Positions 41,501 through 49,935 of a DNA stretch of 64,000 bases are shown here, one piece after another. The first letter of the stretch is position 1. Every line of letters starts with the position of its first letter. Location: NCBI GenBank assembly GCA_002339015.1, contig DDJC01000062.1:61906-125905 (forward strand). Direction: 5' to 3'. A model generated the notes under the pieces. That model saw nothing but the letters and a program-made list of their open reading frames with translations. It searched no databases and was not told where the DNA came from. This DNA is from Burkholderiales bacterium UBA1834 (GTDB taxonomy: Bacteria; Pseudomonadota; Gammaproteobacteria; Burkholderiales; Burkholderiaceae_C). The translations under genes were made by a program, and so were the position numbers.

Positions 41501-42935
41501 CAGCCCGGATGGCGGCACCCAGCGTGATGCCCTGCCGCCGTTCGTGCGCGTGCACCGAACCGTGCACCTGGGCCTGCGCTGGACAATCGAGACCCGCATC
41601 GAGCGGGTGGCCCCCAGCCTGGCGCCGGTGCGGGTGCGCGTGCGCCTGGCACCCGGGGAATCCGTCAACGATGAGGCCGTGCAGGTGGAGCAGGGCGTGG
41701 CCACGGTGATGCTGGGCGCGGGCGAATCGGCCGGGTTCAGCAGCACCCTGGCGGTGGGGCCGCGCCTGGTGCTGGACAGCACGCGCGAGCCGAACCAGAT
41801 CGAGGTCTGGACACTGGATGCCTCCACGCAGTGGCACACGGAGCTGTCGGGCATTGCGCCCGTGGTGCACCAGACCGAGGGCCGCTGGCTGCCCACCTGG
41901 CAGCCCTGGCCGGGCGAGCAGGTCGTGATCCAGGTCAGCCGCCCCGCCGGTGTGGCCGGCCAGACCTTCACCATCGACCAGGTACGCACCGATGTCACAC
42001 CGGGGGCGCGCGCCACCGATGTGTCTGCCCAGATGCGCCTGCGTTCCAGCCAGGGCGGCAATCACCGCATCGAACTGCCGCAAGGCGCGGAGTTGCTGGG
42101 CGTATGGGTGAACGGGCAGCAGTTGCCCGTGCAACTGGCCCAGGGCGTGCTGATGGTGCCGGTCACGCCGGGGGCGCATGAACTGCGTCTGGACTGGCGC
42201 GAGGCGCGTGGCATGGGCCCCCGCTTCCTCAGCTCGCGCCTGAACCTGGGCGCTGCCGGTGTGAACGACAGCGTCAGCATCCACGTGCCGCAGGACCGTG
42301 TCGTGCTGGCCGTGGGCGGCCCGGCGGTGGGGCCGGCCGTGCTGTTCTGGGGGGTGCTGCTGGTGATCGTGGTGGTGGGCATCGCGCTGGGCCGATGGAG
42401 GGGCTCACCCCTGGGTGCTGTCGCCTGGGTGCTGCTGGGCCTGGGCGTGGCGCAGATGTCGCTGGCCGGGCTGGCCGTGGTGGTCGGCTGGTTCCTGGTG
42501 CTGGAGGCCCGTGGCCGCTGGGGCCCGCAACTGGGGCCGCGCAGCTTCAAGGCCACGCAGGTGCTGCTGGCGCTGTGGGGGCTGATGGCGGCCGGCATCC
42601 TGCTGGAAACCGTGCGCGTGGGCCTGCTGGGCTACCCTGACCTGATGGTGCTGGGCAATGGCTCGGACGCGTCGCACCTGCGCTGGTATGCCGACCGCTT
42701 CGCGCAGTCCACGGCCGCGGCCTGGGTGGTGTCCATGCCGGTGCTGCTGTACCGCGTGCTGATGCTGTTGTGGGCGCTGTGGCTGGCCGCCTCGATGCTG
42801 CGCTGGATCCGCTGGGGCTGGGAGCGTTTCAGTGCCGGGGGCTACTGGCCGGAGAAGAAGGGCAAACCGGTCGAGGAGGGGGTGCCGCCACCGCATGGCC
42901 GTGTGGAGGACGACTTTCCCGATGACGCCTCCTGA
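38565..42935 (+). CDS. Large inner-membrane protein with internal duplication, function unknown
   Basis: 1,456 residues from ATG 38565 (AGGGG six bases upstream). GTG 38505, ATG 38523 and ATG 38658 are also in frame; 38658 gives the neatest signal peptide (MRWAVGALLVGISTLAMAG). Two homologous-looking extracytoplasmic halves, coded about 38790-39970 and 41107-42290, share a Cys-Pro start, VALPG/VPLPG ... G.W ... DG.P, and a GxH turn. Membrane helices lie between them (coded 40050-40320 and 40725-40960) and at the C-terminus (42330-42840), ending in a charged cytoplasmic tail. The linker around 40380-40620 is Ala/Pro-rich. No family recognised; the beta-rich ectodomains suggest an envelope-stress or polysaccharide-related role, which is a guess. 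Confidence 0.75.
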   Translation: MGQADTGIGTHIGTVAQTMQGLCRPGGGRALMRWAVGALLVGISTLAMAGPLSRTEVPASLKDWLPWALHGQEALLCPPAYNAEADKACVWPSSLAVQADAVGARFRYEVQLFGPQALVALPGEPGRWPVDVRGDGQPLPVAEQDGRPMALLGPGRHVIEGRIDWSALPPDLRLPQGVGSLALSVGGVPVQRAPDNEGRVWLRQAPEVEQSTDAYSVHTTRRIDDGVPLRVNTHIEIAVSGKARDLVLPVALLPGLVPEALESALPARLKEGGALIVQARPGRWQIKLRARLMSPVQALTLPAQASEAEVWSFEARNDVRLVSVEGAPSVDPRQVAMPDDWRSLPAYRLVPGGTLKLVQSRRGNPEPPPDRLTLRRDLWLDFDGQGYTAHDVIGGTLSRSSRLEMAAPAVLGRASVDGDDQPVTRLKEGGPQGIEVRGGTARLSADSRIDSAQRTLPATGWQVDINQAATQLNLPPGWRLLHATGVDNAQGSWLSRWTLWDFFFVLLSALAAGKLFGVATGGVLGLALVLSWHMPGAPQSLWLVLLALHALGRVLPAGRLSPWVRWGERGAALLIALVLLPYAVDQARLSIYPSLERPWQTQGDADPVRTRESARAEAQTSADADAETEAVMAEAPPPAPAPSPTGSDYGASGMSRKAAPASSTGKPAAPPLVRREAIDPSARVQTGPGLPRWQWSSHRLEWQGPVQAGQSLHLVLLPPWGTVVLRLLSLGLMAWALWRMAGRGAKPGAGWSWPPARKEASTLSSEVVGGGAAAVSVLLLSCGMAAAMAMSFTPASAWAASPAARPVAPATVPAEDADTVANDAQVGPTTPSAGVLDALRDRLTAAPDCMPRCADIARLLVVAQGARIQLRLEVHALADVAVPLPGQGGAWRPSQITVDGRPATTRRDGTGTLWVALPRGVHQVALEGDAGQASSVDIALPLPVREVRSQAEGWTLSGLDSRGQASGALSLSRAQAASASPDGGTQRDALPPFVRVHRTVHLGLRWTIETRIERVAPSLAPVRVRVRLAPGESVNDEAVQVEQGVATVMLGAGESAGFSSTLAVGPRLVLDSTREPNQIEVWTLDASTQWHTELSGIAPVVHQTEGRWLPTWQPWPGEQVVIQVSRPAGVAGQTFTIDQVRTDVTPGARATDVSAQMRLRSSQGGNHRIELPQGAELLGVWVNGQQLPVQLAQGVLMVPVTPGAHELRLDWREARGMGPRFLSSRLNLGAAGVNDSVSIHVPQDRVVLAVGGPAVGPAVLFWGVLLVIVVVGIALGRWRGSPLGAVAWVLLGLGVAQMSLAGLAVVVGWFLVLEARGRWGPQLGPRSFKATQVLLALWGLMAAGILLETVRVGLLGYPDLMVLGNGSDASHLRWYADRFAQSTAAAWVVSMPVLLYRVLMLLWALWLAASMLRWIRWGWERFSAGGYWPEKKGKPVEEGVPPPHGRVEDDFPDDAS

Positions 42936-43001
42936 GCGCGCCGCAGGGGTTTGCCGCGTGCACAGGCAGGCCTCAGGCGCGTCCCAGGTGACAATGCCCG
43001 C

Positions 43002-43463
43002 ATGGACAGCACACTGACCTGGGATCTGCCCGCCCCTTTCACCATCGACGTGACGGTGGGTGACGCGCACATCGACATGATGCGCCACACCAACAACGTC
43101 GTGTACCTGACGTGGCTGGAGGATGTGGCCTGGGCTCACTCCGTGCAACTGGGCCTGGGCCCGGCCGATTACGAGGCCCATGCCCATGGCCTGGTCGTGC
43201 ATGAGCACCGACTGCGCTACGAGGCCGCCACGCGCTTTGGCGAGCAACTGCGCCTGGGCACCTGGATCACCCACGTTGATCGGCTGACGCTGCACCGCCG
43301 CTTCCAGTTCGTGCGGGTGGCCGATGGCAAGACCGTGTTCCGCGCCGAGACACGCTACGTCTGCGTGGACATCGCCGAGGGGCGCGTGCGGCGCATGCCT
43401 GGCACCTTCCTGGACACCTACACCCCGGCGCTCACCCCGGTCCCCGTCAACGCGCAGTTCTGA
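43002..43463 (+). CDS. Hot-dog-fold acyl-CoA thioesterase (4HBT/YbgC type)
   Basis: 153 residues from ATG 43002. The 4HBT motif is clear: VGDAHIDMMRHTNNVVYLTWLEDVAW, where the family has D-x-x-G/H-x-x-N-x-x-Y-x-x-W. EHRLRYEAATRFGEQLRLGTW and FRAETRYVCVDIAEGRVRRMP complete the hot-dog sheet. The usual catalytic Asp position is taken by the His-Ile-Asp segment. It likely hydrolyses an acyl-CoA thioester in the cytoplasm; chain length unknown. It lies 66 bases after the large membrane-protein gene. Confidence 0.85.
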   Translation: MDSTLTWDLPAPFTIDVTVGDAHIDMMRHTNNVVYLTWLEDVAWAHSVQLGLGPADYEAHAHGLVVHEHRLRYEAATRFGEQLRLGTWITHVDRLTLHRRFQFVRVADGKTVFRAETRYVCVDIAEGRVRRMPGTFLDTYTPALTPVPVNAQF

Positions 43464-43634
43464 GGGGGCTGACGGCGACGCGCATCGGTGCTGTCCGCGA
43501 CATCGCCGCATCGTCAAGCGGGGCCACCCGTGGCGCCCCGCGGATCGGTGTCAGGTTAGTCCTGATGGGCCGCGTGAAATGGTGGATGGATACTCCGGGC
43601 GCACCAGCCGATGAACAACCGGAGACGACGCTCC

Positions 43635-44978
43635 ATGACCCGTTCCGCCTCGACCGCATTGCTGCCCACCACCCTGGGCCTGGCCGCCCTGATGGCCGCT
43701 TCGGGGGCCATGGCCGCCGCCACGCCCTGGACGCCCAACACCACCGGCAACGTTGGCCCTGCGCCCACGGCCTTCATGAAGTGGGAGTCCATCGAGATGC
43801 CGGCCTCCACTGGCGCGAGCTGCGGCAACGGTACGCCCTACCGCTTCTTCGTCAACCGCTCCACCAACGCGGCCAACAAGAACAAGACCGTGGTGATGTT
43901 CGAGGGCGGTGGCGCCTGCTGGGGCCAGAACTCCTGCCAGATGAAGGACGGCGTGCTGGGCGCCACCAACTACAACGGTGTCGCGGCCAATTACATGAGC
44001 GGCGGCGGTCTGGCCCTGTTCGGCTGGATCACGCCCTTCACGGCCCGCGTGCATCCGCTGCAGAAGGTGCAGACGCAGAGCTGGAACATCATCTACGTGC
44101 CCTACTGCACGGGCGACGTGCACACCGGCAACAAGATCAACCTGTACGGCGATGCCGACCCGGCCAAGCCCATCACCTACCACCACAAGGGCTTCAAGAA
44201 CGGCGAGGCCCTGGCCAACTGGATGGGCCGCTACATGGCCAGGCCTGACCATCTGCTGGTGACGGGCTTCTCGGCCGGTGGTGCCGGCTCCACCGGCATC
44301 TATGGCCTGCTGCGCCTGGCCGTGCAGCCCAAGAAGTCGGCGCTGCTGGCCGATTCCGGCCCCCTGTTCCAGGTCAACCGCACCGATTCGCCCGAACAGT
44401 CTCCGTCCGTGCACCTGCACAACAAGATCCGCGAGACCTGGGGCCTGGACGGTGACGACGGCCTGGCCAGCAAGATGATCGCCACATACCCGAACGCCGG
44501 CACAGTGGACAACCTGGGCAGCCTGACCACGGGCCTGGCCAAGGTCTTCCCGCAGGACCGCTTCGGCTACGCCGTGTTCCAGGCCGATGCGATCTACTCG
44601 TCGTTCTCGTACACCAAGTTCTATCCCGAGATCGAGGCCGCACCGGTCGGCGCCAAACGTGATGCGCTGCTCAACGCCAAGTGGACCAAGGAAGTGGCCA
44701 CCTGGGTGGACGCGATGAAGCCGCATGCCAACATCGGCTACTACGTGCCCTATGGCCGTGATTTCCTGAAGGCGCACACCCTGACCACGGCCACCTTCAG
44801 CGGTACGGCCATCAAGGAAGCCGGCCTCAAGGACGTGGGCGCGTTCACCGACAACCTGCTGGACAGCGCCAAGCCGCTGATGCGCGCCTACGAGACCCAG
44901 CGCACGGTGCAGAACTCCAACGGCATCGCGCTGTTCAGCACGATCAGCAACGCGTTCTACGCGCTGCTGGGTCTGTGA
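43635..44978 (+). CDS. Secreted pectinacetylesterase/Notum-family carboxylesterase
   Basis: 447 residues from ATG 43635; ATG 43611 adds eight basic residues (MNNRRRRS) and is possible. Signal peptide: TALLPTTLGLAALMAASG, cleaved after AMA. The alpha/beta-hydrolase features of the PAE family are VVMFEGGGACWG (oxyanion loop), IIYVPYCTGDVHTG and the nucleophile elbow LLVTGFSAGGAGSTG with the catalytic Ser. The family deacetylates pectin or other esterified polysaccharides; bacterial members are poorly studied. Exported to the periplasm or outside. Confidence 0.85.
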   Translation: MTRSASTALLPTTLGLAALMAASGAMAAATPWTPNTTGNVGPAPTAFMKWESIEMPASTGASCGNGTPYRFFVNRSTNAANKNKTVVMFEGGGACWGQNSCQMKDGVLGATNYNGVAANYMSGGGLALFGWITPFTARVHPLQKVQTQSWNIIYVPYCTGDVHTGNKINLYGDADPAKPITYHHKGFKNGEALANWMGRYMARPDHLLVTGFSAGGAGSTGIYGLLRLAVQPKKSALLADSGPLFQVNRTDSPEQSPSVHLHNKIRETWGLDGDDGLASKMIATYPNAGTVDNLGSLTTGLAKVFPQDRFGYAVFQADAIYSSFSYTKFYPEIEAAPVGAKRDALLNAKWTKEVATWVDAMKPHANIGYYVPYGRDFLKAHTLTTATFSGTAIKEAGLKDVGAFTDNLLDSAKPLMRAYETQRTVQNSNGIALFSTISNAFYALLGL

Positions 44979-44997
44979 TCGGTGGGCGGGGGCAGGC

Positions 44998-45024
44998 CCT
45001 CTGGCCCCTTTTAGGGGGGTAGAG
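44998..45024 (+). terminator. Terminator-like hairpin
   Basis: CTCTGGCCCC TTTT AGGGGGGTAGAG folds with a 4-base loop, 20 bases after the esterase stop. The T tract is in the loop, so function as a terminator is uncertain. Confidence 0.4.
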
Positions 45025-45089
45025 CCGCCATGCCGGTGGGTCTATAGTGCGGGCGATCGATCATCTGCCTTTGTGCACCGGAGTTGTCT

Positions 45090-45563
45090 ATGCCCGCCTT
45101 GCCTGCTGTCCTGCCTTGTGCCATCCGCTGCGCCCTGGTGATTGCCGCTGTAGCGGGACTGGGGGCATGCGCCAGTACGGGGCCACAATCATCTTCGGCG
45201 CGGCCCGTGCTCTATCCCAACGATGCATTCAATCGCATGGGCTCGCAGGCGGCCCAGGCCCAGGTCCAGGCCTGTGAAGACAAGGCCCTCGACGCAGGTC
45301 TGACGCCGCGTGTCGAGGACAACGCCGTGGGCCGCGGTGCCGTGCGGGGCGCGGCCGTGGGGGGCACGCTGGGGGCCGTGGCAGGCATCTTCAATGGCGG
45401 CATCGGGCGCGTGGCCGAGAACGCCGCCAAGGGGGCGGTGGCCGGCGGCGCCACGGGCGCGGTCAGCGAGTCGTTCAACAACGACAAGCCCAACCCCATC
45501 TACCGCAACTTCGTGTCGCGCTGCGTACAGGAGCGCGGCCTGGAAGTGATCGGCTGGAACTGA
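45090..45563 (+). CDS. Glycine-zipper lipoprotein
   Basis: 157 residues from ATG 45090, with GGAG about six bases upstream; TTG 45084 is in frame. A lipoprotein signal ends in AGLGACAS, with the lipid-modified Cys at about residue 28. The middle has a glycine-zipper membrane segment (RGAAVGGTLGAVAGIFNGGIG and AAKGAVAGGATGAVSESF). The end has two further Cys. Such proteins sit in the outer membrane; the family resembles Rcs/SlyB-like glycine-zipper lipoproteins but I cannot assign it. TATAGT near 45042 could be its -10 box. Confidence 0.8.
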   Translation: MPALPAVLPCAIRCALVIAAVAGLGACASTGPQSSSARPVLYPNDAFNRMGSQAAQAQVQACEDKALDAGLTPRVEDNAVGRGAVRGAAVGGTLGAVAGIFNGGIGRVAENAAKGAVAGGATGAVSESFNNDKPNPIYRNFVSRCVQERGLEVIGWN

Positions 45564-45603
45564 GCGGCTGGCACCGAGCAGGCTTGATGAGCCCGCAGGC
45601 CAT

Positions 45604-45936
45604 TCACTCCGCTTCAGGAATGGCCACGCAGTTGAAGCGCACTTCGAACTTGGGCTCGATCGGCTTGCCGGGGGCGGGGCGGTCCTCGCTGGTGTCCTGA
45701 ACCTTCAGGCCTTTGTTGAGCGAGGCACAGTAGTGGTCAGCCTCGCGCAGTGCATCGGCCTTGGCCTGGGCAAAGCCCGGTTCATGCGGTGCCACGGGGC
45801 GCGAGACAACGAAGGTCTCCTGGCTGTCGAGCTGGGCTGTGGGCGGCTGGGCCTTTTCAGGGGCGGGTGGTGCGCCAGCGGCGCAGGCCCCCAGCAGCAA
45901 GGCGCTGGCCAGGGCGGTCAAGACACGCTTCTTCAT
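45604..45936 (-). CDS. Small lipoprotein, function unknown
   Basis: 110 residues from ATG 45936. Signal MKKRVLTALASALLLGACAAG with lipobox LLGAC. The mature part is Ala/Pro-rich at first (PPAPEKAQPP), then AKADALREADHYCASLNKGL and FEVRFNCVAIPEAE, with two Cys that may pair. The pattern ADALREADHYC...G is common in small proteobacterial outer-membrane lipoproteins. It converges with the glycine-zipper lipoprotein gene. Confidence 0.8.
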   Translation of the reverse strand: MKKRVLTALASALLLGACAAGAPPAPEKAQPPTAQLDSQETFVVSRPVAPHEPGFAQAKADALREADHYCASLNKGLKVQDTSEDRPAPGKPIEPKFEVRFNCVAIPEAE

Positions 45937-46055
45937 TGAATGATCCAGCCCGGCAGGGTGTGGCCCTTCGGGGGTTGTGAACACCCGAACCATCTTAGCG
46001 ATGCGCCCGCCATGCCGCTTTGACCCGCCAGGCAGCAGGGTTCCCCGCGAACGGC

Positions 46056-48266
46056 TCAGGCCGATGCCGTACCCACCGTCGGTTTCAGCGGCAGCCGGAT
46101 GCTGAACACCACCAGCCCGTCGACGTGGCCATAGGCGATGCTGCCCTGGTGGCTTTGCACAATCTGTGATGCGATGTACAGGCCCAGTCCCATGCCAGTG
46201 CGGTTGCGGGGATTGGACAGGGACTGCCGCTTGAACGGGTTGAACAGGTTGCCCACGTCTTCGGCCGGGATGGGCGGGGCTGGGTTGCTCACCTGCAGCA
46301 CGGCCTCGTCGCCTTCCTGGCGCAGCAGCACATGCACCTGACCACGGCCATGGTGGCGGGCATTGCTCAGCAGGTTGGACACGAGCTGGGAGAGCCGTCC
46401 AGGGTCTGCGTGCAGACGCAAGGTGGCAGGCAACTCATGCGAGAGCTGCATCTCGGGGTAGCCTACGGAGGTTTCTTCGATCAGTTGCTGCACAAGCTGC
46501 ACCAGATCGATCTCCTCCTGATGCATGACCAGGCCAAGTCCGTTCTGCAGGCGGCTGATGTCCAGCACATCGCGCAACAGGCGCTGCATGCGGCCGGCCG
46601 AGTTCTTGATCACATTGCTCATGCGGCCACGCTGCTCGCCCTGGTCCAGCACGTTGGCCGCGATGCTCAGCGATTGCAGCGGGTTGCGCAGATCATGGCC
46701 CAGCACGGCCCACAGTTGCGAGCGCAGGCGATCGAGTTCCATCGCGCGGTCGGCGTGCACGCGGCTGAGCGCATCCAGCAACTGCGAGGCAATCTCCAGC
46801 TGCGTGTCGTTCCAGGGCACGGCGGTGCCGCGCACGGTTTCGCGCCATTCGTCGAAAGAGCCGCGCGGCGTCAGCCGCGGGCCCAGTGGCCCGTGGGCAA
46901 TGACCTTGTCGGGCTTGCCGCCCCAGCGGATGGTTTCGATCTGCTCGCGGCGCAGCGCCACGATCCAGCCCTGCTGACTGGTGTCGAAGCGCAGGGCCAG
47001 CACGCCGCAATAAGGAGGTGGCTCGCCGTCTTCGTCATGCGGCACCTGGTCGCAATGGCTCAAATGCAGCACGGCCTGCCCCTGGGTGGACAGCCAGGTG
47101 GGCAGCATGGCCGCCCAGGCCTGTTCGGATTCGCTGGCGAGCCCATGGGTGCGCACCTTGCCGTCCAGCGAAACCAGCAAGGCATCGGCGCCCAGCACCT
47201 TGGTCAACGCGTCGGCGTGGGTCTGCAGCACCGGCAGCGGATCTTCACCATGGGCCACCTGCGCAATGATTTCGCTGCGCAGCCAGGCGGCCTGCGCCAC
47301 CTCGGCCGCGCGGGCCTGGGCCGAGATGGATTGCACCGATGAGGCCAGCAACTGGGCCATCACATCGGCCGCCATGCGGATGGAATAAGGCACGCGCTTG
47401 GGCGCCATGTGGTGGCAGGCGATCATGCCCCACAGCTTGCCGGCCACCACGATGGACACGCTCATGGATGCACCCACACCCATGTTGCGCAGGTACTCCA
47501 CATGGATGGGCGAGACGCTGCGCAGCACGCTGTGGCTCAGGTCCAGCGGCGCGGCGTGGGCGGCGTCGGCCAGCAGCGGTACCGGGGTGTAGTCGAGGTC
47601 GGCGATCAGGCGCAGTGAGTTGATCGTGTACAGACGGCGGGCCTGGGCGGGGATGTCGCTGGCCGGGTAGCGGCGACCCAGGTAAGGGTCCAGGTCTTCA
47701 CGCACGGACTCGGCCACGACATCACCACTGTCATCGTGGCGAAAGCGGTAGGCCATCACGCGGTCGAAGCCGGTCATGTCGCGGATGGCCTGCACGGCAC
47801 CTTCCAGCAGGCGCAGTTCGGAACGCTGTCGTTTGAGCACATCCAGCGAGCGGTAGGCCTTCTGGGCGAAGCTGGCGATCTCATCGGCATTGCCGTCACG
47901 CAGTTCGAACTCGCAGATCACCAGGCCCTGGTGGGCGTGCGCCACCACGTCAAAGGCCTGGCCATTGAGCAGGACCTCTGCGGAGACGGGGATGGCGTCG
48001 ACATGCTGGATGTCATCCAGTGCCTGCGCGATCAATGCATGCACCCCCGCATGGCCTTCAAGATCGGTGGGGCGCAAGGCCTGGCCGAACTCGGGTTGCC
48101 AGCCCAACAGGGCGGCCGCGTTGGCACTGGCATGGCTCAGCCGGCCCTGCGCATCAAAGGCGAGCAGGGCTCCATGAGGCTGGATGGAGCCTGGGATGTG
48201 GATGGGCTCCTGGGCGCAGTTGTCCAGCGTCAGGGGGCCGCTCTCCGACGGCGAGGGGCTGTGCAT
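46056..48266 (-). CDS. bphP: Bacteriophytochrome photosensory histidine kinase
   Basis: 736 residues. The N-terminus has the biliverdin-binding Cys17 in LDNCAQEPIHIPGSIQPHG, followed by the PAS domain. The GAF domain carries the chromophore-pocket motif RYPASDIPAQARRLY and MGVGASMSVSI, IACHHMAPKRVPY; a PHY domain follows. The kinase part has H-box AVLGHDLRNPLQSL and the ATP domain with NLLSNARHHG, NLFNPFKR and TGMGLGLYIASQIV. It should act as a red/far-red light sensor that phosphorylates a response regulator. No heme oxygenase gene (bphO) and no partner regulator lie in the window. The SOD gene is just upstream on the same strand. Confidence 0.93.
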   Translation of the reverse strand: MHSPSPSESGPLTLDNCAQEPIHIPGSIQPHGALLAFDAQGRLSHASANAAALLGWQPEFGQALRPTDLEGHAGVHALIAQALDDIQHVDAIPVSAEVLLNGQAFDVVAHAHQGLVICEFELRDGNADEIASFAQKAYRSLDVLKRQRSELRLLEGAVQAIRDMTGFDRVMAYRFRHDDSGDVVAESVREDLDPYLGRRYPASDIPAQARRLYTINSLRLIADLDYTPVPLLADAAHAAPLDLSHSVLRSVSPIHVEYLRNMGVGASMSVSIVVAGKLWGMIACHHMAPKRVPYSIRMAADVMAQLLASSVQSISAQARAAEVAQAAWLRSEIIAQVAHGEDPLPVLQTHADALTKVLGADALLVSLDGKVRTHGLASESEQAWAAMLPTWLSTQGQAVLHLSHCDQVPHDEDGEPPPYCGVLALRFDTSQQGWIVALRREQIETIRWGGKPDKVIAHGPLGPRLTPRGSFDEWRETVRGTAVPWNDTQLEIASQLLDALSRVHADRAMELDRLRSQLWAVLGHDLRNPLQSLSIAANVLDQGEQRGRMSNVIKNSAGRMQRLLRDVLDISRLQNGLGLVMHQEEIDLVQLVQQLIEETSVGYPEMQLSHELPATLRLHADPGRLSQLVSNLLSNARHHGRGQVHVLLRQEGDEAVLQVSNPAPPIPAEDVGNLFNPFKRQSLSNPRNRTGMGLGLYIASQIVQSHQGSIAYGHVDGLVVFSIRLPLKPTVGTASA

Positions 48267-48340
48267 GCGGCCATTGGATCACATGAACATGGCGCCAGGT
48301 GGCCTGGGCCGATGATTTTATCGGCCGCCTTGCCCCCGTT

Positions 48341-48919
48341 TCATTGGATGGCCACCACCGCACAGGCCAGCCGGGCCCCGGCATTGCCGGCGGGTTGGCT
48401 GCGGAAGTCGTCGGGATCGGCGTGCACGATCACCGAGCGGGCGTCGATGCTGTTGGGCCCGGGGCTCAGGCTCACGCCCTGGATGGTGAACTTCTGGTCG
48501 GCCACGCCGTTGGCATCGGCCTTCAGGTTCGGCATGTCGCCGGCGTGGTGCTCGGCGTCCTGCGGGCCGTGGGCGGTCTTGCCCGGGTTGAAATGCCCGC
48601 CGGCGCTGTGGCCATCGGGGCTGGCGCACTGGCCGTTCTCGTGCAGGTGAAAGCCATGCTCGGCGTTGGGCTTGAGGCCGATCACGCGGGCATGCACCAT
48701 CACGTGTTGCGCATCCATCTCGCGGAACAGCACCAGGCCTCTCACGTCCTTGCCCTGCGTGGGCGTCAGCGATGCCGCGGCCAGCACCGGTCCGGCGGTG
48801 TCCTGCCCACGGTCTGTGGAGAGGGCGATGGGACCGTGGTCATGCGAGGGGCGTGTGGCGCAACCGGCCGCGGCCAGGACGGCGACGGTGAGGGCCAGCG
48901 TGGTGGGCAGTCGTGACAT
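48341..48919 (-). CDS. sodC: Copper/zinc superoxide dismutase, lipoprotein form
   Basis: 192 residues from ATG 48919. The signal ends in AVLAAAGCATRPS, so the protein is a lipoprotein with Cys at about residue 19. Metal ligands are clear: HGFHLHENGQC (two His), GHFNPG, the HHAGDMPNL zinc-loop region and IVHADPDDF; Cys in GQC pairs with the Cys of ARLACAVV near the end. It removes superoxide in the periplasm. It is transcribed toward the phytochrome gene, 75 bases away, and may be co-transcribed with it. A mild ribosome site CGGGATC lies upstream. Confidence 0.92.
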   Translation of the reverse strand: MSRLPTTLALTVAVLAAAGCATRPSHDHGPIALSTDRGQDTAGPVLAAASLTPTQGKDVRGLVLFREMDAQHVMVHARVIGLKPNAEHGFHLHENGQCASPDGHSAGGHFNPGKTAHGPQDAEHHAGDMPNLKADANGVADQKFTIQGVSLSPGPNSIDARSVIVHADPDDFRSQPAGNAGARLACAVVAIQ

Positions 48920-49025
48920 GATGATCCCGAGGTAAGTGATGGCCTTCAGGCTAGCGGCCCTGTGCAGCCCTGGGCTTTGAAGGGTCTTGAGGCGTTTCGC
49001 CGGGGGCTGAGAGAGGAGGGCAGGG

Positions 49026-49487
49026 ATGCGGTTGAGGCAAGGCTTGAAGGTGGTGGCGCTGTTCGAGGCCGGGAAAGGCTTGCTGGTGCTGCTGGCCGGC
49101 TTCGGTCTGCTGGGGCTGCTGCACCGAGACCTGCAGCACATCGCCGAGCAACTGGTGCGCCTGTCGCACCTGAACCCGGCCAGCCACTACCCGCGCATCT
49201 TCATCGACATGGCCGCGCGCATCACCGATCAGCGCCTGTGGGTGATGGCAGGCATGGCGTTTGTCTATGCGTTGGTCCGACTGGTGGAAGGCTATGGTCT
49301 GTGGCGCGGGCGCCGCTGGGCTGAGTGGTTCGCGGCCGTTGCTGGCGGGATCTATGTGCCGATGGAACTGTCAGCGTTGTGGGCGCATCCAACGGCCGTG
49401 AGAGGGCTGGCGCTGGTGGCGAATACGGTGGTGGTGATCGTCATGCTGTGGTCACTGTGGCGCTCACGCGGGGCAGGGGCCTCTTGA
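49026..49487 (+). CDS. DUF2127 family membrane protein
   Basis: 153 residues from ATG 49026, with GGAGGGCAGGG directly upstream. DUF2127 hallmark start GLKVVALFEAGKGLLVLLAG, then three more hydrophobic segments (LWVMAGMAFVYALVRLVEGYGLW, WFAAVAGGIYVPMELSALW, LALVANTVVVIVMLWSLW). Four-helix inner-membrane protein of unknown function. It diverges from sodC, with 106 bases between starts, which must hold both promoters. Confidence 0.85.
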   Translation: MRLRQGLKVVALFEAGKGLLVLLAGFGLLGLLHRDLQHIAEQLVRLSHLNPASHYPRIFIDMAARITDQRLWVMAGMAFVYALVRLVEGYGLWRGRRWAEWFAAVAGGIYVPMELSALWAHPTAVRGLALVANTVVVIVMLWSLWRSRGAGAS

Positions 49488-49544
49488 AATCACGGGCTCC
49501 GTCCTTCATCTGCGGTTCATGTGGCCCCCGAAGCTGAAAGAGGT

Positions 49545-49829
49545 ATGAGCATGTGGAAACGACTGTCGATGCTGTGGCTGCTGATCAAGGGCGACGCACG
49601 TCGGCTGTGGTTTGCCTTGCGTCATCCTCTGGCGCCCACCTGGCTCAAGCTGGGCACCGTCGGCGTGGTGTTCTACCTGTTGTCGCCCATCGACATCGTG
49701 CCCGACTGGATTCCCCTGCTGGGCGTGGTCGACGACGTGGTGGTGGTGTCGGCGGTGATCCGCATGATGCTCAATCGCCTGCCAGCCGCCGTGCGTGCCG
49801 ATGTGGACAGGCGTGCCTCACGGTCGTGA
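49545..49829 (+). CDS. DUF1232 (YkvA-like) membrane protein
   Basis: 94 residues from ATG 49545 with AAGAGGT upstream. It holds the DUF1232 signature LSPIDIVPDWIPLLGVVDDVVV, preceded by a hydrophobic stretch (KLGTVGVVFYLL) and followed by a cationic helix. Function unknown. It follows the DUF2127 gene by 57 bases and is likely in its transcript. Confidence 0.87.
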   Translation: MSMWKRLSMLWLLIKGDARRLWFALRHPLAPTWLKLGTVGVVFYLLSPIDIVPDWIPLLGVVDDVVVVSAVIRMMLNRLPAAVRADVDRRASRS

Positions 49830-49935
49830 CAGTCCGCCGTGACACCCTGAGCCCGTGACGCACCGCCAGCGCGGGATGGCGCTGGCGGGCTTAAGATCCG
49901 AGGTTTGCTTCGATGCTGCCTTGAGGATCCCTTCC

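Noticed and set aside
43551..43565. TCAGG-TTAGT-CCTGA inverted repeat before the esterase gene
   Set aside because: Only 5-bp arms, expected by chance in this length; no promoter aligned with it.
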